A stretch of DNA of 64,000 nt from Spirochaetales bacterium Spiro_10 (GTDB lineage: Bacteria; Spirochaetota; Spirochaetia; Treponematales; Treponemataceae). Below the pieces are notes generated by a model that ran no database searches, had not been told where the DNA came from, and worked only from the letters and a program-made list of their open reading frames with translations. Both the position numbers and the translations under genes were made by a program. Of this stretch, positions 42,217 through 50,725 are shown piece by piece (position 1 is the first letter of the stretch; each line of letters starts with the position of its first letter). The stretch lies in assembly GCA_001604405.1 (NCBI GenBank), contig LVBL01000003.1:62001-126000 (forward strand). The letters are read 5' to 3'.

Positions 42217-43311
42217 ATGGCCATTACACTGATGGAACGCGCAAAGAGGGCCTTTTACCGAAGGCGGTACAATGACGTACTGACCATACTCGAGCCAAAC
42301 GTCATCCAGTATCGCGATTCGTTTCCTTTTTATTACTTTCTCGGCCTTGCCTGCCTGCATACGGGCGACATAGGCGGGGCGACTTCCTATTTCCAGCGCG
42401 CGCGGCAAATCAAGATGCGCGACCCCGATCTCCTCGCGGCGCAAGCCGCACTCCACCTTCGCCGGGGCGACACGCACCAGGCGGTGGAATACTATCTCGA
42501 GGCCCTGGAATACGATCCGGGTCACGCGCTTTCGAGGAGGTCCCTCGAGTTCATCAGGAAAAACGGGGATCCTGAGACGGTTTCGGCGCTCGTTGAAACG
42601 GGGAGGATTTCGAGGTTTTACCCGCGACCGCGACCGCCCGTTCCCCTCGCGCGGGTCGTCCTCCTGATTGCGCTCGCCATCTCCGTCGCGTTTCTCGTTC
42701 CACTCGCGCGGTCGGCCGTTCGCGAGGCGCGAACGACGGGTACGCGTGCTGACCTCTCCGCGCTCGAGCTGACGGGCCAGGAGAAGTCGGCTGTCGTGGA
42801 AAACGGCGGGACATACCGGTATATCCTCACCGAACGGGAAATACTCTCGGCGTACGCGCTGGCGCAGCAAAGCTTCCAGTCGTATCGCGACAACGCTGCC
42901 CAGATCGAGATCAACCGCCTGCTCAATTCGAACGCCGGTACCGCCGTCAAGCACAAGGCGCGGTTGCTGATGGAATATCTTTCCGTGCCGGGATTCGACA
43001 CGGTAAAGGACGTGCCGCCGTTCGCGAAAGTCGCAAACGAACCCTGGCTCTACCTTGATTGCTATGTCGCCTGGAAGGGCATGGCGACGAACGTCAACCG
43101 CACGGAGAGGAGCGTATCCTTCGACTTTCTCGTCGGGTACGACACGCGCACGACGCTTGAGGGAATCGTTCCCGCGAGCTTCGGCTCGGCGCTCGAGGTT
43201 GATCCCGAACGTCCCCTCGAGGTGCTCGGACGCCTAACGTTCGCGTCCGGAAAACTCGCCCTCGAGGGAGTCTCCATCCATCAAAGCGGCAAGCCGAAGG
43301 CCGGCGAATAG
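42217..43311 (+). CDS. TPR protein with one membrane helix and C-terminal domain
   Basis: 364 residues. The N-terminal cytoplasmic part (1-140) holds TPR-like helices (KRAFYRRRYNDVLTILEPNVIQYRDSFPFYYFLGLACLHTGD; AALHLRRGDTHQAVEYYLEALEYDPGHALS). One transmembrane helix follows (about 148-166; VVLLIALAISVAFLVPLA), then a C-terminal region with helices and a beta domain (SVSFDFLVGYDTRTTLEGIVPASFGSALEV). Probably bitopic, N-in. It may couple a cytoplasmic partner to the exported proteins encoded just upstream. Function unknown. Converges on prs with 17 bases between the stops. Confidence 0.7.
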   Translation: MAITLMERAKRAFYRRRYNDVLTILEPNVIQYRDSFPFYYFLGLACLHTGDIGGATSYFQRARQIKMRDPDLLAAQAALHLRRGDTHQAVEYYLEALEYDPGHALSRRSLEFIRKNGDPETVSALVETGRISRFYPRPRPPVPLARVVLLIALAISVAFLVPLARSAVREARTTGTRADLSALELTGQEKSAVVENGGTYRYILTEREILSAYALAQQSFQSYRDNAAQIEINRLLNSNAGTAVKHKARLLMEYLSVPGFDTVKDVPPFAKVANEPWLYLDCYVAWKGMATNVNRTERSVSFDFLVGYDTRTTLEGIVPASFGSALEVDPERPLEVLGRLTFASGKLALEGVSIHQSGKPKAGE

Positions 43312-43328
43312 CGCCGGAACGCTTCCTG

Positions 43329-44420
43329 TCAGCGCGTCCGGGAAAGGTAGGTCACGGGGTCGAACCCGTCGATGAGATCCGCCATCTGGCGCTCCTGGGA
43401 TATCGTAAGGGTAATACGGGCGCTTAAGGATGCGGATTCGATAATCTCGATAAAGGGAAGCCTCTCCTTAATACGGGAGCAGTCGACCGTGTCGCACGTT
43501 ACAAGGCGCCCGAGGCATCCCTCCGAGCGGAGCGTGGCGAGCCGTTCGCATGCGGGTCCCGAGAGCACCGGATGGACCACCATGACATGAATGGGCTTCC
43601 CGGACTTTGAAGACAGTTCGCGGACGAGGCCGAATACCGATCCCGCCGTATCTATCATGTCGTCGACGATCCAGATCGTCTTTCCCTCGAGCGGGACGGC
43701 CGAGAGGATGTTGATGCATTCGATCTCGTTCGCGCGGTCATGGTTCCGCTGTTTGTGGGCGACGACGAGTTGCGTCCCGAACGACACGGCGAATTTCCGC
43801 GCGAGCTTTTCCCCTCCCGCGTCGACGGAGCAAAAAAGCCACTCGTCCCGGACGCGGGTCGAGAGTTCCTCGTTCGAGCCTATCGAGGTGTCGCAGAGGA
43901 ATTTCTGCAAGAGGCCGAGCGCCTGCACGTCGTCGACGGCGCAGGAACACGGATCGAAGACCGTTTTCGACTTGTCGGAATGCAGCTGATAGGTAATCAG
44001 ATGGTCGGCCCCGAGGGATATGAGCGTCTTGTAGTGTACCCAAAAACCGACCGAGTTGCGGCGAATCGGCCTGTCCGATCGGCTGCAGGAGATGTAAGGC
44101 TCGAAAACGATGATTTCGTGCGCCTGCGAACGCTTGAGGACGTCTATTGTATGGTATAATTCCTGCTTGCACGCCTCGACCGTCAGGCTTTCGCGGTTTC
44201 GCGCGGACGTCGTGAAGAGAAACACCGTTTTTCCGCGCACCGACTTGTGGAGCGTAACCTCTATCTCTCCGTCCGCGAAATCGGCTACGGACAACTCGTC
44301 GGTATAGTCGATGGTTCCGGGGTACAGGAGCCGTTCGGGGTTATCGTTCAGGGCCGCGACCACGGCCTTTGCGTACGGGCGACAGGACCGGGTGGCAAGG
44401 ATCAAGAAAGGATGGGTCAT
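43329..44420 (-). CDS. prs: Divergent ribose-phosphate pyrophosphokinase (PRPP synthetase)
   Basis: Makes PRPP from ribose-5-P and ATP for nucleotide, His and Trp synthesis. 363 residues from ATG 44420, longer than the usual 310-320; upstream frame continues but lacks family sequence. Seen: DFADGEIEVTLHKSVRGKTVFLFTTS, EIIVFEPYISCSRSDRPIRRNSVGFWVHY, ADHLITYQLHSDKSKTVFDP and the PRPP loop TIWIVDDMIDTAGSVFGLV. The flexible loop and the stretch VDDVQALGLLQKFL differ from classical enzymes (for example YARQDRK and DNL), so regulation or nucleotide use may differ. No Shine-Dalgarno. Divergent from recA. Confidence 0.85.
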   Translation of the reverse strand: MTHPFLILATRSCRPYAKAVVAALNDNPERLLYPGTIDYTDELSVADFADGEIEVTLHKSVRGKTVFLFTTSARNRESLTVEACKQELYHTIDVLKRSQAHEIIVFEPYISCSRSDRPIRRNSVGFWVHYKTLISLGADHLITYQLHSDKSKTVFDPCSCAVDDVQALGLLQKFLCDTSIGSNEELSTRVRDEWLFCSVDAGGEKLARKFAVSFGTQLVVAHKQRNHDRANEIECINILSAVPLEGKTIWIVDDMIDTAGSVFGLVRELSSKSGKPIHVMVVHPVLSGPACERLATLRSEGCLGRLVTCDTVDCSRIKERLPFIEIIESASLSARITLTISQERQMADLIDGFDPVTYLSRTR

Positions 44421-44426
44421 ACCGAA

Positions 44427-44432
44427 ATCATA
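44427..44432 (-). promoter_or_regulatory. Candidate -10 of prs, six bases before ATG
   Basis: TATGAT (44432-44427, minus strand) is followed by TTCGGT and the ATG at 44420. The spacing matches aroB, rpe and uvrA. No recognisable -35 at 15-18 nt, so this is weaker evidence than for those genes. Confidence 0.35.
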
Positions 44433-44476
44433 CAACGGAATGATGCCATACGCTATTTTTTTTGCGCGTTTTTTGG

Positions 44477-44482
44477 TACAAT
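44477..44482 (+). promoter_or_regulatory. Candidate -10 of recA
   Basis: TACAAT within GGTACAATGCG, about 50 bases before the recA GTG; a weak TATTTT lies 17 nt upstream. In contrast to its neighbours, recA has a normal leader with a strong ribosome site (GGGAGGGGG). No LexA-type palindrome was recognised around it. Confidence 0.4.
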
Positions 44483-44531
44483 GCGGGCATTGACCGGATT
44501 TTCCGCCAAGTAGGGAACAGGGAGGGGGAAA

Positions 44532-45731
44532 GTGGCAAAAGTAAGCAATGAAGCGAATCCGAACGCGAACATGGGCGACAAGCTCAAGGCGCTCGAGGTG
44601 GCGCGTTTGCAGATCGAGAAACAGTTTGGACAAGGCTCCTTGATGAAGCTTGGAACCGGGACCGAGGCTATCGGCGTGGATGTCGTGCCGTCCGGCAGCA
44701 TCCTGCTTGACGAGGCCCTCGGTATCGGCGGATATCCGCGCGGAAGGATTATCGAGGTCTACGGTCCCGAGTCCTCGGGAAAGACGACGCTCGCCCTGCA
44801 TGCCATAGCAGAGGCGCAAAAAACGGGCGGAATCGCCGCCTTCATCGACGCCGAGCACGCCCTTGACCCGCAATACGCCAAGGGTCTTGGCGTCAATATC
44901 GACGACTTGTGGGTATCGCAGCCGGATACGGGAGAGCAGGCCCTCGAGATCGCGGAGAGTCTCGTGCGTTCGGGCGCCGTCGACATCATCGTCGTCGACT
45001 CCGTCGCGGCGCTGACGCCCCAGGCAGAGATCGAGGGAGACATGGGCGATTCCCACATGGGACTCCAGGCGCGCCTCATGAGCCAGGCCCTCCGCAAGCT
45101 CACCGGCATCATCGGCAAATCGAAATGCATCATCATCTTCATCAACCAGATACGCATGAAGATCGGCGTCATGTTCGGGAATCCGGAGACGACGACGGGC
45201 GGCAACGCCCTGAAGTTCTATGCGTCGGTACGGCTTGAGGTACGGAAGATCGAGACGATCGACAAGGGCGAGGACGACGCGGTCGGAAACCGAGTCCGCG
45301 TCAAGGTCGTCAAGAACAAGGTCGCCCCGCCGTTCCGGAAAGTCGAACTCGACATCATCTTCGGAAAGGGCATATCCGCCGTCGCGAGTTTGCTGGATTC
45401 AGCGGTAAAGCACGAGTTCGTGGACAAGAAGGGCGCGTGGTACTCCATCGGCGAGGAAAAAATCGGGCAGGGACGCGAGAACGCGATTCAGTTCCTCGAG
45501 AACAATCCCGAGTTCCGCCTGGAGGTCGAGCGCAAAATACGGGAAAAACTCTTTCCCGCGCAGAAACTCAGGCCTCAGACCGTGACCCCTTCGGCCGTCG
45601 AACAGCCGGCCCCCGCTACCGTCGCGAAACCATCGGCGAGCGCTGCCGGCGTCCCGGGAACGGCGGCCAGGCCGGCCAAGGCGTCGGCCAAGACCGTAGC
45701 CGAGGGCGCTCCGGACGGTGGCCTGTTCTGA
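44532..45731 (+). CDS. recA: RecA recombinase
   Basis: Strand exchange and recombinational repair. 399 residues from GTG 44532 behind GGGAGGGGG. N-terminal helix, Walker [15 protein letters not shown] (about 77-90), [15 protein letters not shown], Walker [25 protein letters not shown] with loop 1, and loop 2 [28 protein letters not shown]. The C terminus carries a longer-than-usual Ala/Pro/Lys-rich tail (about 345-399) without the acidic end of E. coli RecA. The stop overlaps the folK start (TGATG). Confidence 0.97.
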   Translation: MAKVSNEANPNANMGDKLKALEVARLQIEKQFGQGSLMKLGTGTEAIGVDVVPSGSILLDEALGIGGYPRGRIIEVYGPESSGKTTLALHAIAEAQKTGGIAAFIDAEHALDPQYAKGLGVNIDDLWVSQPDTGEQALEIAESLVRSGAVDIIVVDSVAALTPQAEIEGDMGDSHMGLQARLMSQALRKLTGIIGKSKCIIIFINQIRMKIGVMFGNPETTTGGNALKFYASVRLEVRKIETIDKGEDDAVGNRVRVKVVKNKVAPPFRKVELDIIFGKGISAVASLLDSAVKHEFVDKKGAWYSIGEEKIGQGRENAIQFLENNPEFRLEVERKIREKLFPAQKLRPQTVTPSAVEQPAPATVAKPSASAAGVPGTAARPAKASAKTVAEGAPDGGLF

Positions 45732-46240
45732 TGGGCGGACCGGCGCAACTCGTCGTGCTGAGCCTCGGATCGAACGTCGGCGACTCGCTTTCCACCCTGA
45801 AGAAGGCGATCCGCGATCTCTCTTTCTTGCTTGACGGCATGAGGGTTTCTTCGCTGTATCTGACGACTCCGCAGGACGTGGCGCAACAGCCGGATTTTTG
45901 CAATATCGCCGTTACCGGCAAGACCACGCTACCGCCGGGGGAACTTCTTCGCGAAACGCAGGCGATCGAGGCGAGCTATGGCAGACAGCGCGACGATTCG
46001 GCACCGCGGGGTCCCCGCACGCTCGATATCGACATCGTTCTCTACGGAGAACTCGCTGTTCGCGAGGCGAATCTCGTCATCCCGCACGAGCGCATGGCGG
46101 TTCGGCAATTCGTCCTGATTCCGGTTCTTGAGCTTCTCCCCGATTGTGCCGATCCTGTAAGCGGACGTGCATTCCGGGAGATTCTTTCCGGTCTCGAAGA
46201 CCAGGGCGTCCGCAAGGTAGGAAACCTGTATGGATACTGA
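45731..46240 (+). CDS. folK: HPPK, 6-hydroxymethyl-dihydropterin pyrophosphokinase
   Basis: Folate synthesis step before dihydropteroate synthase. 169 residues from ATG 45731. Seen: VVLSLGSNVGDSLSTLKKAIRDL, QQPDFCNIAV, RDDSAPRGPRTLDIDIVLYG (metal-binding Asp pair) and IPHERMAVRQFVLIPVLELLPD. No folP or folB nearby. Start codon shared with the recA stop; scpA begins inside its end (11-base overlap). Confidence 0.93.
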   Translation: MGGPAQLVVLSLGSNVGDSLSTLKKAIRDLSFLLDGMRVSSLYLTTPQDVAQQPDFCNIAVTGKTTLPPGELLRETQAIEASYGRQRDDSAPRGPRTLDIDIVLYGELAVREANLVIPHERMAVRQFVLIPVLELLPDCADPVSGRAFREILSGLEDQGVRKVGNLYGY

Positions 46241-47009
46241 AACCGGCGAATCGAGGCAGGAAGGGTCAAACACCTTTAAAATCCAGAATTTCGAGGGCCC
46301 GCTCGACCTGTTGCTCTTCCTGATCAAGAAGAACGAGGTCAATATCTACGACATACCGATCGCGGACATTACCGAGCAGTTTCTCGATTACCTCGATTTC
46401 TCCGTTTCGAACGACCTCGCGAGCCTGACCGAGTTCTACGCGATGGCGGCGACGCTGCTGTATATCAAGAGCCGGATGCTACTGCCCGTCGAGATAGCCC
46501 TTGAGGACGACGAGCTCGACGACCCGCGGCAGGAACTCGTGGACAAGCTCATCGAACACCAGAAGTTCAAGAAGCTTTCCGAATTGATGGAGCGCAAGGA
46601 AGACGAGGCGGAATGGGTTTTCGAGAGAAAAAAGATGCAGCGCGCCCTTCCGTTCGGCGAGGAAGAGCTCTGGGAGCGCGTCGACACCTGGGATCTTCTG
46701 AAGACCTTCTCGAATCTCGTTTCTAGCTACAACTCGGAGCGGATACTCGACCTCTATGAGGAGGTCTCGGTAAACGAGAAGATAACCCTGATGAACGAGC
46801 TTCTCGAGAACCGCGGGGAATGCATGTTCACGGACCTCATCGTGAGGAAGGGAAACCTGATGGACATCGTCTGCGCGTTCATGGCCCTGCTCGAGGCGGT
46901 GAAATTCCGCATGGCGAGCGTCTGGCAAAACCGCATGTTCGGCGATATTAAGATAAAACCCTGGGAAAAGGTCGCCATCACCGAGATGGAGCTGACCGTC
47001 GAAGGGTAG
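46230..47009 (+). CDS. scpA: Segregation and condensation protein ScpA
   Basis: Kleisin subunit of the Smc-ScpAB condensin. 259 residues. Typical start FKIQNFEGPLDLLLFLIKKNEVNIYDIPIADITEQFLDYL, an acidic middle (LEDDELDDPRQELVDKLIEHQKFKKLSELM), and the C-terminal winged-helix part (CMFTDLIVRKGNLMDIVCAFMALLEAVKF). Overlaps folK and lies eight bases before scpB. smc is not in the window. Confidence 0.95.
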   Translation: MDTETGESRQEGSNTFKIQNFEGPLDLLLFLIKKNEVNIYDIPIADITEQFLDYLDFSVSNDLASLTEFYAMAATLLYIKSRMLLPVEIALEDDELDDPRQELVDKLIEHQKFKKLSELMERKEDEAEWVFERKKMQRALPFGEEELWERVDTWDLLKTFSNLVSSYNSERILDLYEEVSVNEKITLMNELLENRGECMFTDLIVRKGNLMDIVCAFMALLEAVKFRMASVWQNRMFGDIKIKPWEKVAITEMELTVEG

Positions 47010-47017
47010 CACATGCC

Positions 47018-47563
47018 ATGGAGTACAAGATGGAAACGGAAACGGCGCTGATAGAGGCCATACTTTTGCTTGAGACCGATCCGGTCGACGAGGCGCTGCT
47101 CGCGCGCGTCACCGGTTTTTCGCGCGATGTCGTTGACGCGACGCTCGAAAAGCTTCGTGACAGGTACGCCGACGCGGGCTGCGGCATGGAGCTCGTCCAG
47201 ATATCCGGAGGCTGGGCTCTCAGCCCAAAGCGCGAGCTCTGGGACAGCCTCAAGGAACGGTACGGGCGCAGGAACGACTCCCGTCTTTCCCGCGCGGCGA
47301 TGGAAACCCTTTCGATCATCGCCTATTCGCAGCCGATTACCCGCGGAGAGATCGAGGCCATACGCGGCGTCTCCGCGGACACGATGATACGCCTTCTCGT
47401 CGATAGAAACCTGATCAAGGAAGTCGGAAAGAAAGACATCCCTGGCAAGCCCATTCAGTTCGGGACCACAAAGGAATTCCTGAAGTTCTTCCGGCTCAAC
47501 AGCATCTCCGATCTTCCCAAACTTGACGAAACCGAAAATGAGCGATTTGAACTCGCGCGATGA
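47018..47563 (+). CDS. scpB: Segregation and condensation protein ScpB
   Basis: Partner of ScpA in condensin. 181 residues with two winged-helix domains: ALIEAILLLETDPVDEALLARVTG, ELVQISGGWALSPKRELWDSL, SRAAMETLSIIAYSQPITRGEIEAIRGVSAD and VGKKDIPGKPIQFGTTKEFLKFFRL. ATG 47018 is preceded only by a distant GAAGGG; ATG 47030 is an alternative. Its 3' end overlaps the pseudouridine synthase by 26 bases, the same scpA-scpB-rluB order seen in Bacillus. Confidence 0.95.
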   Translation: MEYKMETETALIEAILLLETDPVDEALLARVTGFSRDVVDATLEKLRDRYADAGCGMELVQISGGWALSPKRELWDSLKERYGRRNDSRLSRAAMETLSIIAYSQPITRGEIEAIRGVSADTMIRLLVDRNLIKEVGKKDIPGKPIQFGTTKEFLKFFRLNSISDLPKLDETENERFELAR

Positions 47564-48323
47564 TGCGAAGGAGCGAACAGAGGACGGAAGCGTTCGCCTT
47601 CAGGTGTACATCTCGCACGCGGGAGTGGCCTCGAGGCGCGCGGCCGAGGGGTTGATCTCCGGCGGCCGCGTGTCGGTCAACGGAGAGACCGTCACCGCGA
47701 TGGGCGTGCGCGTGCTGCCTTCGGACGACGTCCGCGTGGACGGGAAGCCGATCCGCGCGGAAACGCGGAAAATCCACGTGCTACTTCACAAGCCAGCCGG
47801 TCACGTATGCACGCTCTCGGACGAACGGGGAAGACCCGTCGCCGCGGACCTTCTCAAAGGCGCGTACCCCGAGCGGCTGTACAACGTGGGCCGGCTTGAT
47901 ATGTACTCGAGCGGCGCGATACTCTTCACGAACGACGGAGATTTCGCTGCCGCGGTCAGTCATCCGTCATCGGGAATCGAAAAGGAGTATCTCGTGGAGA
48001 CGAGCCTTTCGTTCCGCGATGACATACTGTCGGCGTTTACCCGAGGCGTGCGTATCGAATCCGAGTTCTACCGGTGCCGAGAGGCCGCGCGTGTTTCCTC
48101 GAGAAGGATACGTATCGTCCTTGTGGAGGGAAAAAACCGCGAGATTCGCCGGGTGCTCAAGTTTTTCGGTTTGGGCATCAAGAGCCTCGTGAGGACGCGG
48201 ATCGGACCGGTTGTGCTCGGCGATCTGGGTGTCGGCATGCACCGGGAACTGACCGGTGCGGAGATTCGGGGATTGCTCGACGCGCGGTCGAGAAACGGGG
48301 GAAACGATGACTGTGGCGATTGA
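47538..48323 (+). CDS. RsuA/RluB-family pseudouridine synthase
   Basis: Modifies a uridine in 23S (RluB) or 16S (RsuA) rRNA. 261 residues from ATG 47538. N-terminal S4 RNA-binding domain (LQVYISHAGVASRRAAEGLISGGRVSVNGE), then the synthase domain with the catalytic Asp in LYNVGRLDMYSSGAILFTNDG (canonical GRLDxxTxGLLL), EKEYLVE and the C-terminal IVLVEGKNREIRRVLKFFG. Position after scpB favours RluB. Overlaps cmk by 17 bases. Confidence 0.92.
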   Translation: MSDLNSRDDAKERTEDGSVRLQVYISHAGVASRRAAEGLISGGRVSVNGETVTAMGVRVLPSDDVRVDGKPIRAETRKIHVLLHKPAGHVCTLSDERGRPVAADLLKGAYPERLYNVGRLDMYSSGAILFTNDGDFAAAVSHPSSGIEKEYLVETSLSFRDDILSAFTRGVRIESEFYRCREAARVSSRRIRIVLVEGKNREIRRVLKFFGLGIKSLVRTRIGPVVLGDLGVGMHRELTGAEIRGLLDARSRNGGNDDCGD

Positions 48324-48972
48324 CGGTCCCGCGGGATCGGGCAAGAGCACGATCGCGCATATCATCGCTGACGAGCTCGGGTTGATGTTCATGAACACCG
48401 GCAGTTTTTACCGCGGGGTCACGCTCGCGTTGCTTCGATCCCTGGGCGGAAAAAGCGACGGCACCGGTGCCGCTCCCGCGGACCTCAGCGACGAAGAGGC
48501 GGTCGTGCGGTTCGCCGAGGGCGTCCCCCTGGATTACAGGAACGGCAGGCTGCATCTCGGCGACGAGGACGTGGAAAGGTATCTGCGTTCCGACGCCGTC
48601 GAGGCGGTTGTGGCTCCCCTGTCGGGGATTGTCGGGGTTCGTCGCGTCGTGAACGCCAAAATCCGCCAAATAGCCAGGAATTCGAACATCGTATGCGAGG
48701 GAAGGGACATGACAACGGTCGTTTTCCCGGACGCCGAGCACAAGTTCTATCTCGACGCCTCGGTTTCGGCCAGAGCACTGAGGAGGTATTCCCAGGGAAC
48801 GAGCTCGCTTTCCCTCGGGGAAATCGAGCGATCGATCGCGGCCCGGGACGAAATTGACCGCAACAAAAAGGAAGGGAGCCTGAAAATCGCTCCCGATGCC
48901 TTCTATATAGACACCTCGGACTTGACCATACGTGAGGTTTGTGACATGATAATAAGCAAAATTCACTTATAA
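48307..48972 (+). CDS. cmk: Cytidylate kinase
   Basis: Phosphorylates CMP/dCMP. 221 residues from ATG 48307, starting within the end of the pseudouridine synthase gene behind GGGGGAAACG. Seen: VAIDGPAGSGKSTIAHIIADELGLMFMNTGSFYRGVTLALL (P-loop and CMP site), CEGRDMTTVVFPDAEHKFYLDAS and ALRRYSQG. Followed ten bases later by rpsA, the cmk-rpsA order common in bacteria. tmk is at the other side of the window, with a different P-loop. Confidence 0.95.
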   Translation: MTVAIDGPAGSGKSTIAHIIADELGLMFMNTGSFYRGVTLALLRSLGGKSDGTGAAPADLSDEEAVVRFAEGVPLDYRNGRLHLGDEDVERYLRSDAVEAVVAPLSGIVGVRRVVNAKIRQIARNSNIVCEGRDMTTVVFPDAEHKFYLDASVSARALRRYSQGTSSLSLGEIERSIAARDEIDRNKKEGSLKIAPDAFYIDTSDLTIREVCDMIISKIHL

Positions 48973-48981
48973 GGGTTGGTT

Positions 48982-50703
48982 ATGGATCAGATGGAAGTGG
49001 CAAAGGATGTATCAAAGAGCTCCGGTGAAGACATCCAGCAGACACGATTACAGGAGGAGTACCTCAAGTCGTTCCAGTCGCTTGAAGAGGGACAACTCGT
49101 AGACGGTGTTGTCATTCAGGTTACTCAGGATCAGGTTTTCGTAGACGTAGGGTACAAGTCCGAGGGAAAAATTCCTGTTACGGAGTTCACGGTTCTACCG
49201 AATGTCGGCGACACAGTCAGCGTCGTGCTCGAGAAAAAAGAGAACAAGCACGGCGAAGTTATAGTTTCAAAGCAGAAGGCCGACGTCAAGGTTTTCTGGA
49301 AGAACCTCAGGCAGGCCTTTCAGGACAAGACGGCGGTCGAAGGCACGATCGAGAAGATCGTCAAGGGCGGTTACGAGGTGAACATGGGCGCGGGAGTGCG
49401 CGCGTTTCTCCCCATCAGCCAGTCCGACAGCCAGAAGGTCGAGAAGGCGGAAAAGCTTATCGGTCTCAAGGCCACCTTCTACGTCGAGCGGCTCTATTCC
49501 GACAACAAGGTCAACGTCGTCGTCAACCGGCGCAAGTACCTTGAGGAGCAGACCGAGACGAACCGTGACGCCTTTTTCAAGAATATCCATATCGGAGATT
49601 CCGTTACGGGCGTCGTGAAGAGCTTCACGAGTTTCGGCGCCTTTATCGATCTTGGCGGTTTCGACGGACTTCTTCACATCAACGACATGAGCTGGGGCCA
49701 CGTGACCCGGCCGAAGGACTTCGTGAAGAAGGGACAGGAGATCACCCTCAAGGTCATCAGGCTCGATCCGGACGACAAGCGCATCAACCTTTCGTTGAAG
49801 CACTTTACCGAGGACCCCTGGCTCCATTTCGAGGACAAGTTCCACGTCAACGACATAATCAAGGGCAAGGTGACCAAACTTACGGAGTTCGGCGCCTTTA
49901 TCGAGCTTGAGGAAGGGATCGAAGGACTCGCGCACATAAGCGAGTTCAGCTGGGTCAAGAAGATCAACAAGCCCGAAGACATGGTCAAGATCGGCGACGA
50001 GGTTGAGTGCATGATCCTCGGATACGATATCCAGGCGGGCCGCGTGTCTCTTGGCCTCAAGCAGGTGACGGACAATCCCTGGGAGTCCCTGACCGAGAAA
50101 TATCCCGTCGGCACCAAGCTGACGCGGAAGATCGTGAAGGTGACGAACGCGGGCGCCTTCGTCGAGCTCGAGGACGGAATCGACGGTTTCCTCCATGCCG
50201 ACGACCTTTCATGGACCAAGAAGGTGAAGCATCCCTCAAGCGAGCTTGAAGTCGGAGCCGAAATCGAGGTGGTCGTGATCGAGTCGGACCCCGAGACCCA
50301 CAGAATACGCCTCGGCGTCAAGCAGCTTTCCGACGATCCCTGGCAGTTGTTCGCTAGCGTCAATCAGCCGGGTACGTACGTCGAGGGAGAGATCACCTCC
50401 ATTACCGATTTCGGCGTGTTTCTCCGGGTCGCTGGCGGCATAGAGGGGCTTATCAACAAGCAGAACCTCACCGAAAGCCGTGAAGAGCCCTACGAGGAAG
50501 CCGTCAAAAAGTATGCCGTCGGTGACAAGATCAAGGTCGTCGTCGTGGAAGTGAGTCCGGAAAAACAGAAGGTTGCCTTCTCCATCAAGGACTACAAGAA
50601 AAAGGTTCAGAGGGAAGAGATTTCCAGGTACATGTCCTCTGAGGAAGAAAAGGACAACGGGTCGTACACCCTTGGAGATTTCCTTAAGAACAAGACGAAC
50701 TAA
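48982..50703 (+). CDS. rpsA: Ribosomal protein S1 (six S1 domains)
   Basis: 573 residues from ATG 48982 behind AAGGG; TTG 48976 is in frame but less likely. S1 helps mRNA binding to the 30S subunit. Six S1/OB repeats of about 85 residues: GQLVDGVVIQVTQDQVFVDVGYKSEG, VEGTIEKIVKGGYEVNMGAGVRAFLP, VTGVVKSFTSFGAFIDLGGFDGLLHI, IKGKVTKLTEFGAFIELEEGIEGLAHIS, LTRKIVKVTNAGAFVELEDGIDGFLH and VEGEITSITDFGVFLRVAGGIEGLI. In an organism with leaderless mRNAs the role of S1 is of special interest, since leaderless starts do not need it in E. coli. Confidence 0.95.
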   Translation: MDQMEVAKDVSKSSGEDIQQTRLQEEYLKSFQSLEEGQLVDGVVIQVTQDQVFVDVGYKSEGKIPVTEFTVLPNVGDTVSVVLEKKENKHGEVIVSKQKADVKVFWKNLRQAFQDKTAVEGTIEKIVKGGYEVNMGAGVRAFLPISQSDSQKVEKAEKLIGLKATFYVERLYSDNKVNVVVNRRKYLEEQTETNRDAFFKNIHIGDSVTGVVKSFTSFGAFIDLGGFDGLLHINDMSWGHVTRPKDFVKKGQEITLKVIRLDPDDKRINLSLKHFTEDPWLHFEDKFHVNDIIKGKVTKLTEFGAFIELEEGIEGLAHISEFSWVKKINKPEDMVKIGDEVECMILGYDIQAGRVSLGLKQVTDNPWESLTEKYPVGTKLTRKIVKVTNAGAFVELEDGIDGFLHADDLSWTKKVKHPSSELEVGAEIEVVVIESDPETHRIRLGVKQLSDDPWQLFASVNQPGTYVEGEITSITDFGVFLRVAGGIEGLINKQNLTESREEPYEEAVKKYAVGDKIKVVVVEVSPEKQKVAFSIKDYKKKVQREEISRYMSSEEEKDNGSYTLGDFLKNKTN

Positions 50704-50725
50704 CGGACGTAAATGAGCGGCATTG

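Noticed and set aside
44421-44531. SOS box in front of recA
   Set aside because: I found no palindrome resembling known LexA sites of Leptospira, Bacillus or E. coli.
44421-45056. A 212-residue N-terminal extension of prs
   Set aside because: Antisense to recA and without family sequence; a candidate promoter lies just before the ATG at 44420.
48922-48950. Internal promoter for rpsA in the end of cmk (TTGACC-17-CATGAT)
   Set aside because: The -10 matches only four of six positions and the site lies in coding sequence; too weak to list.
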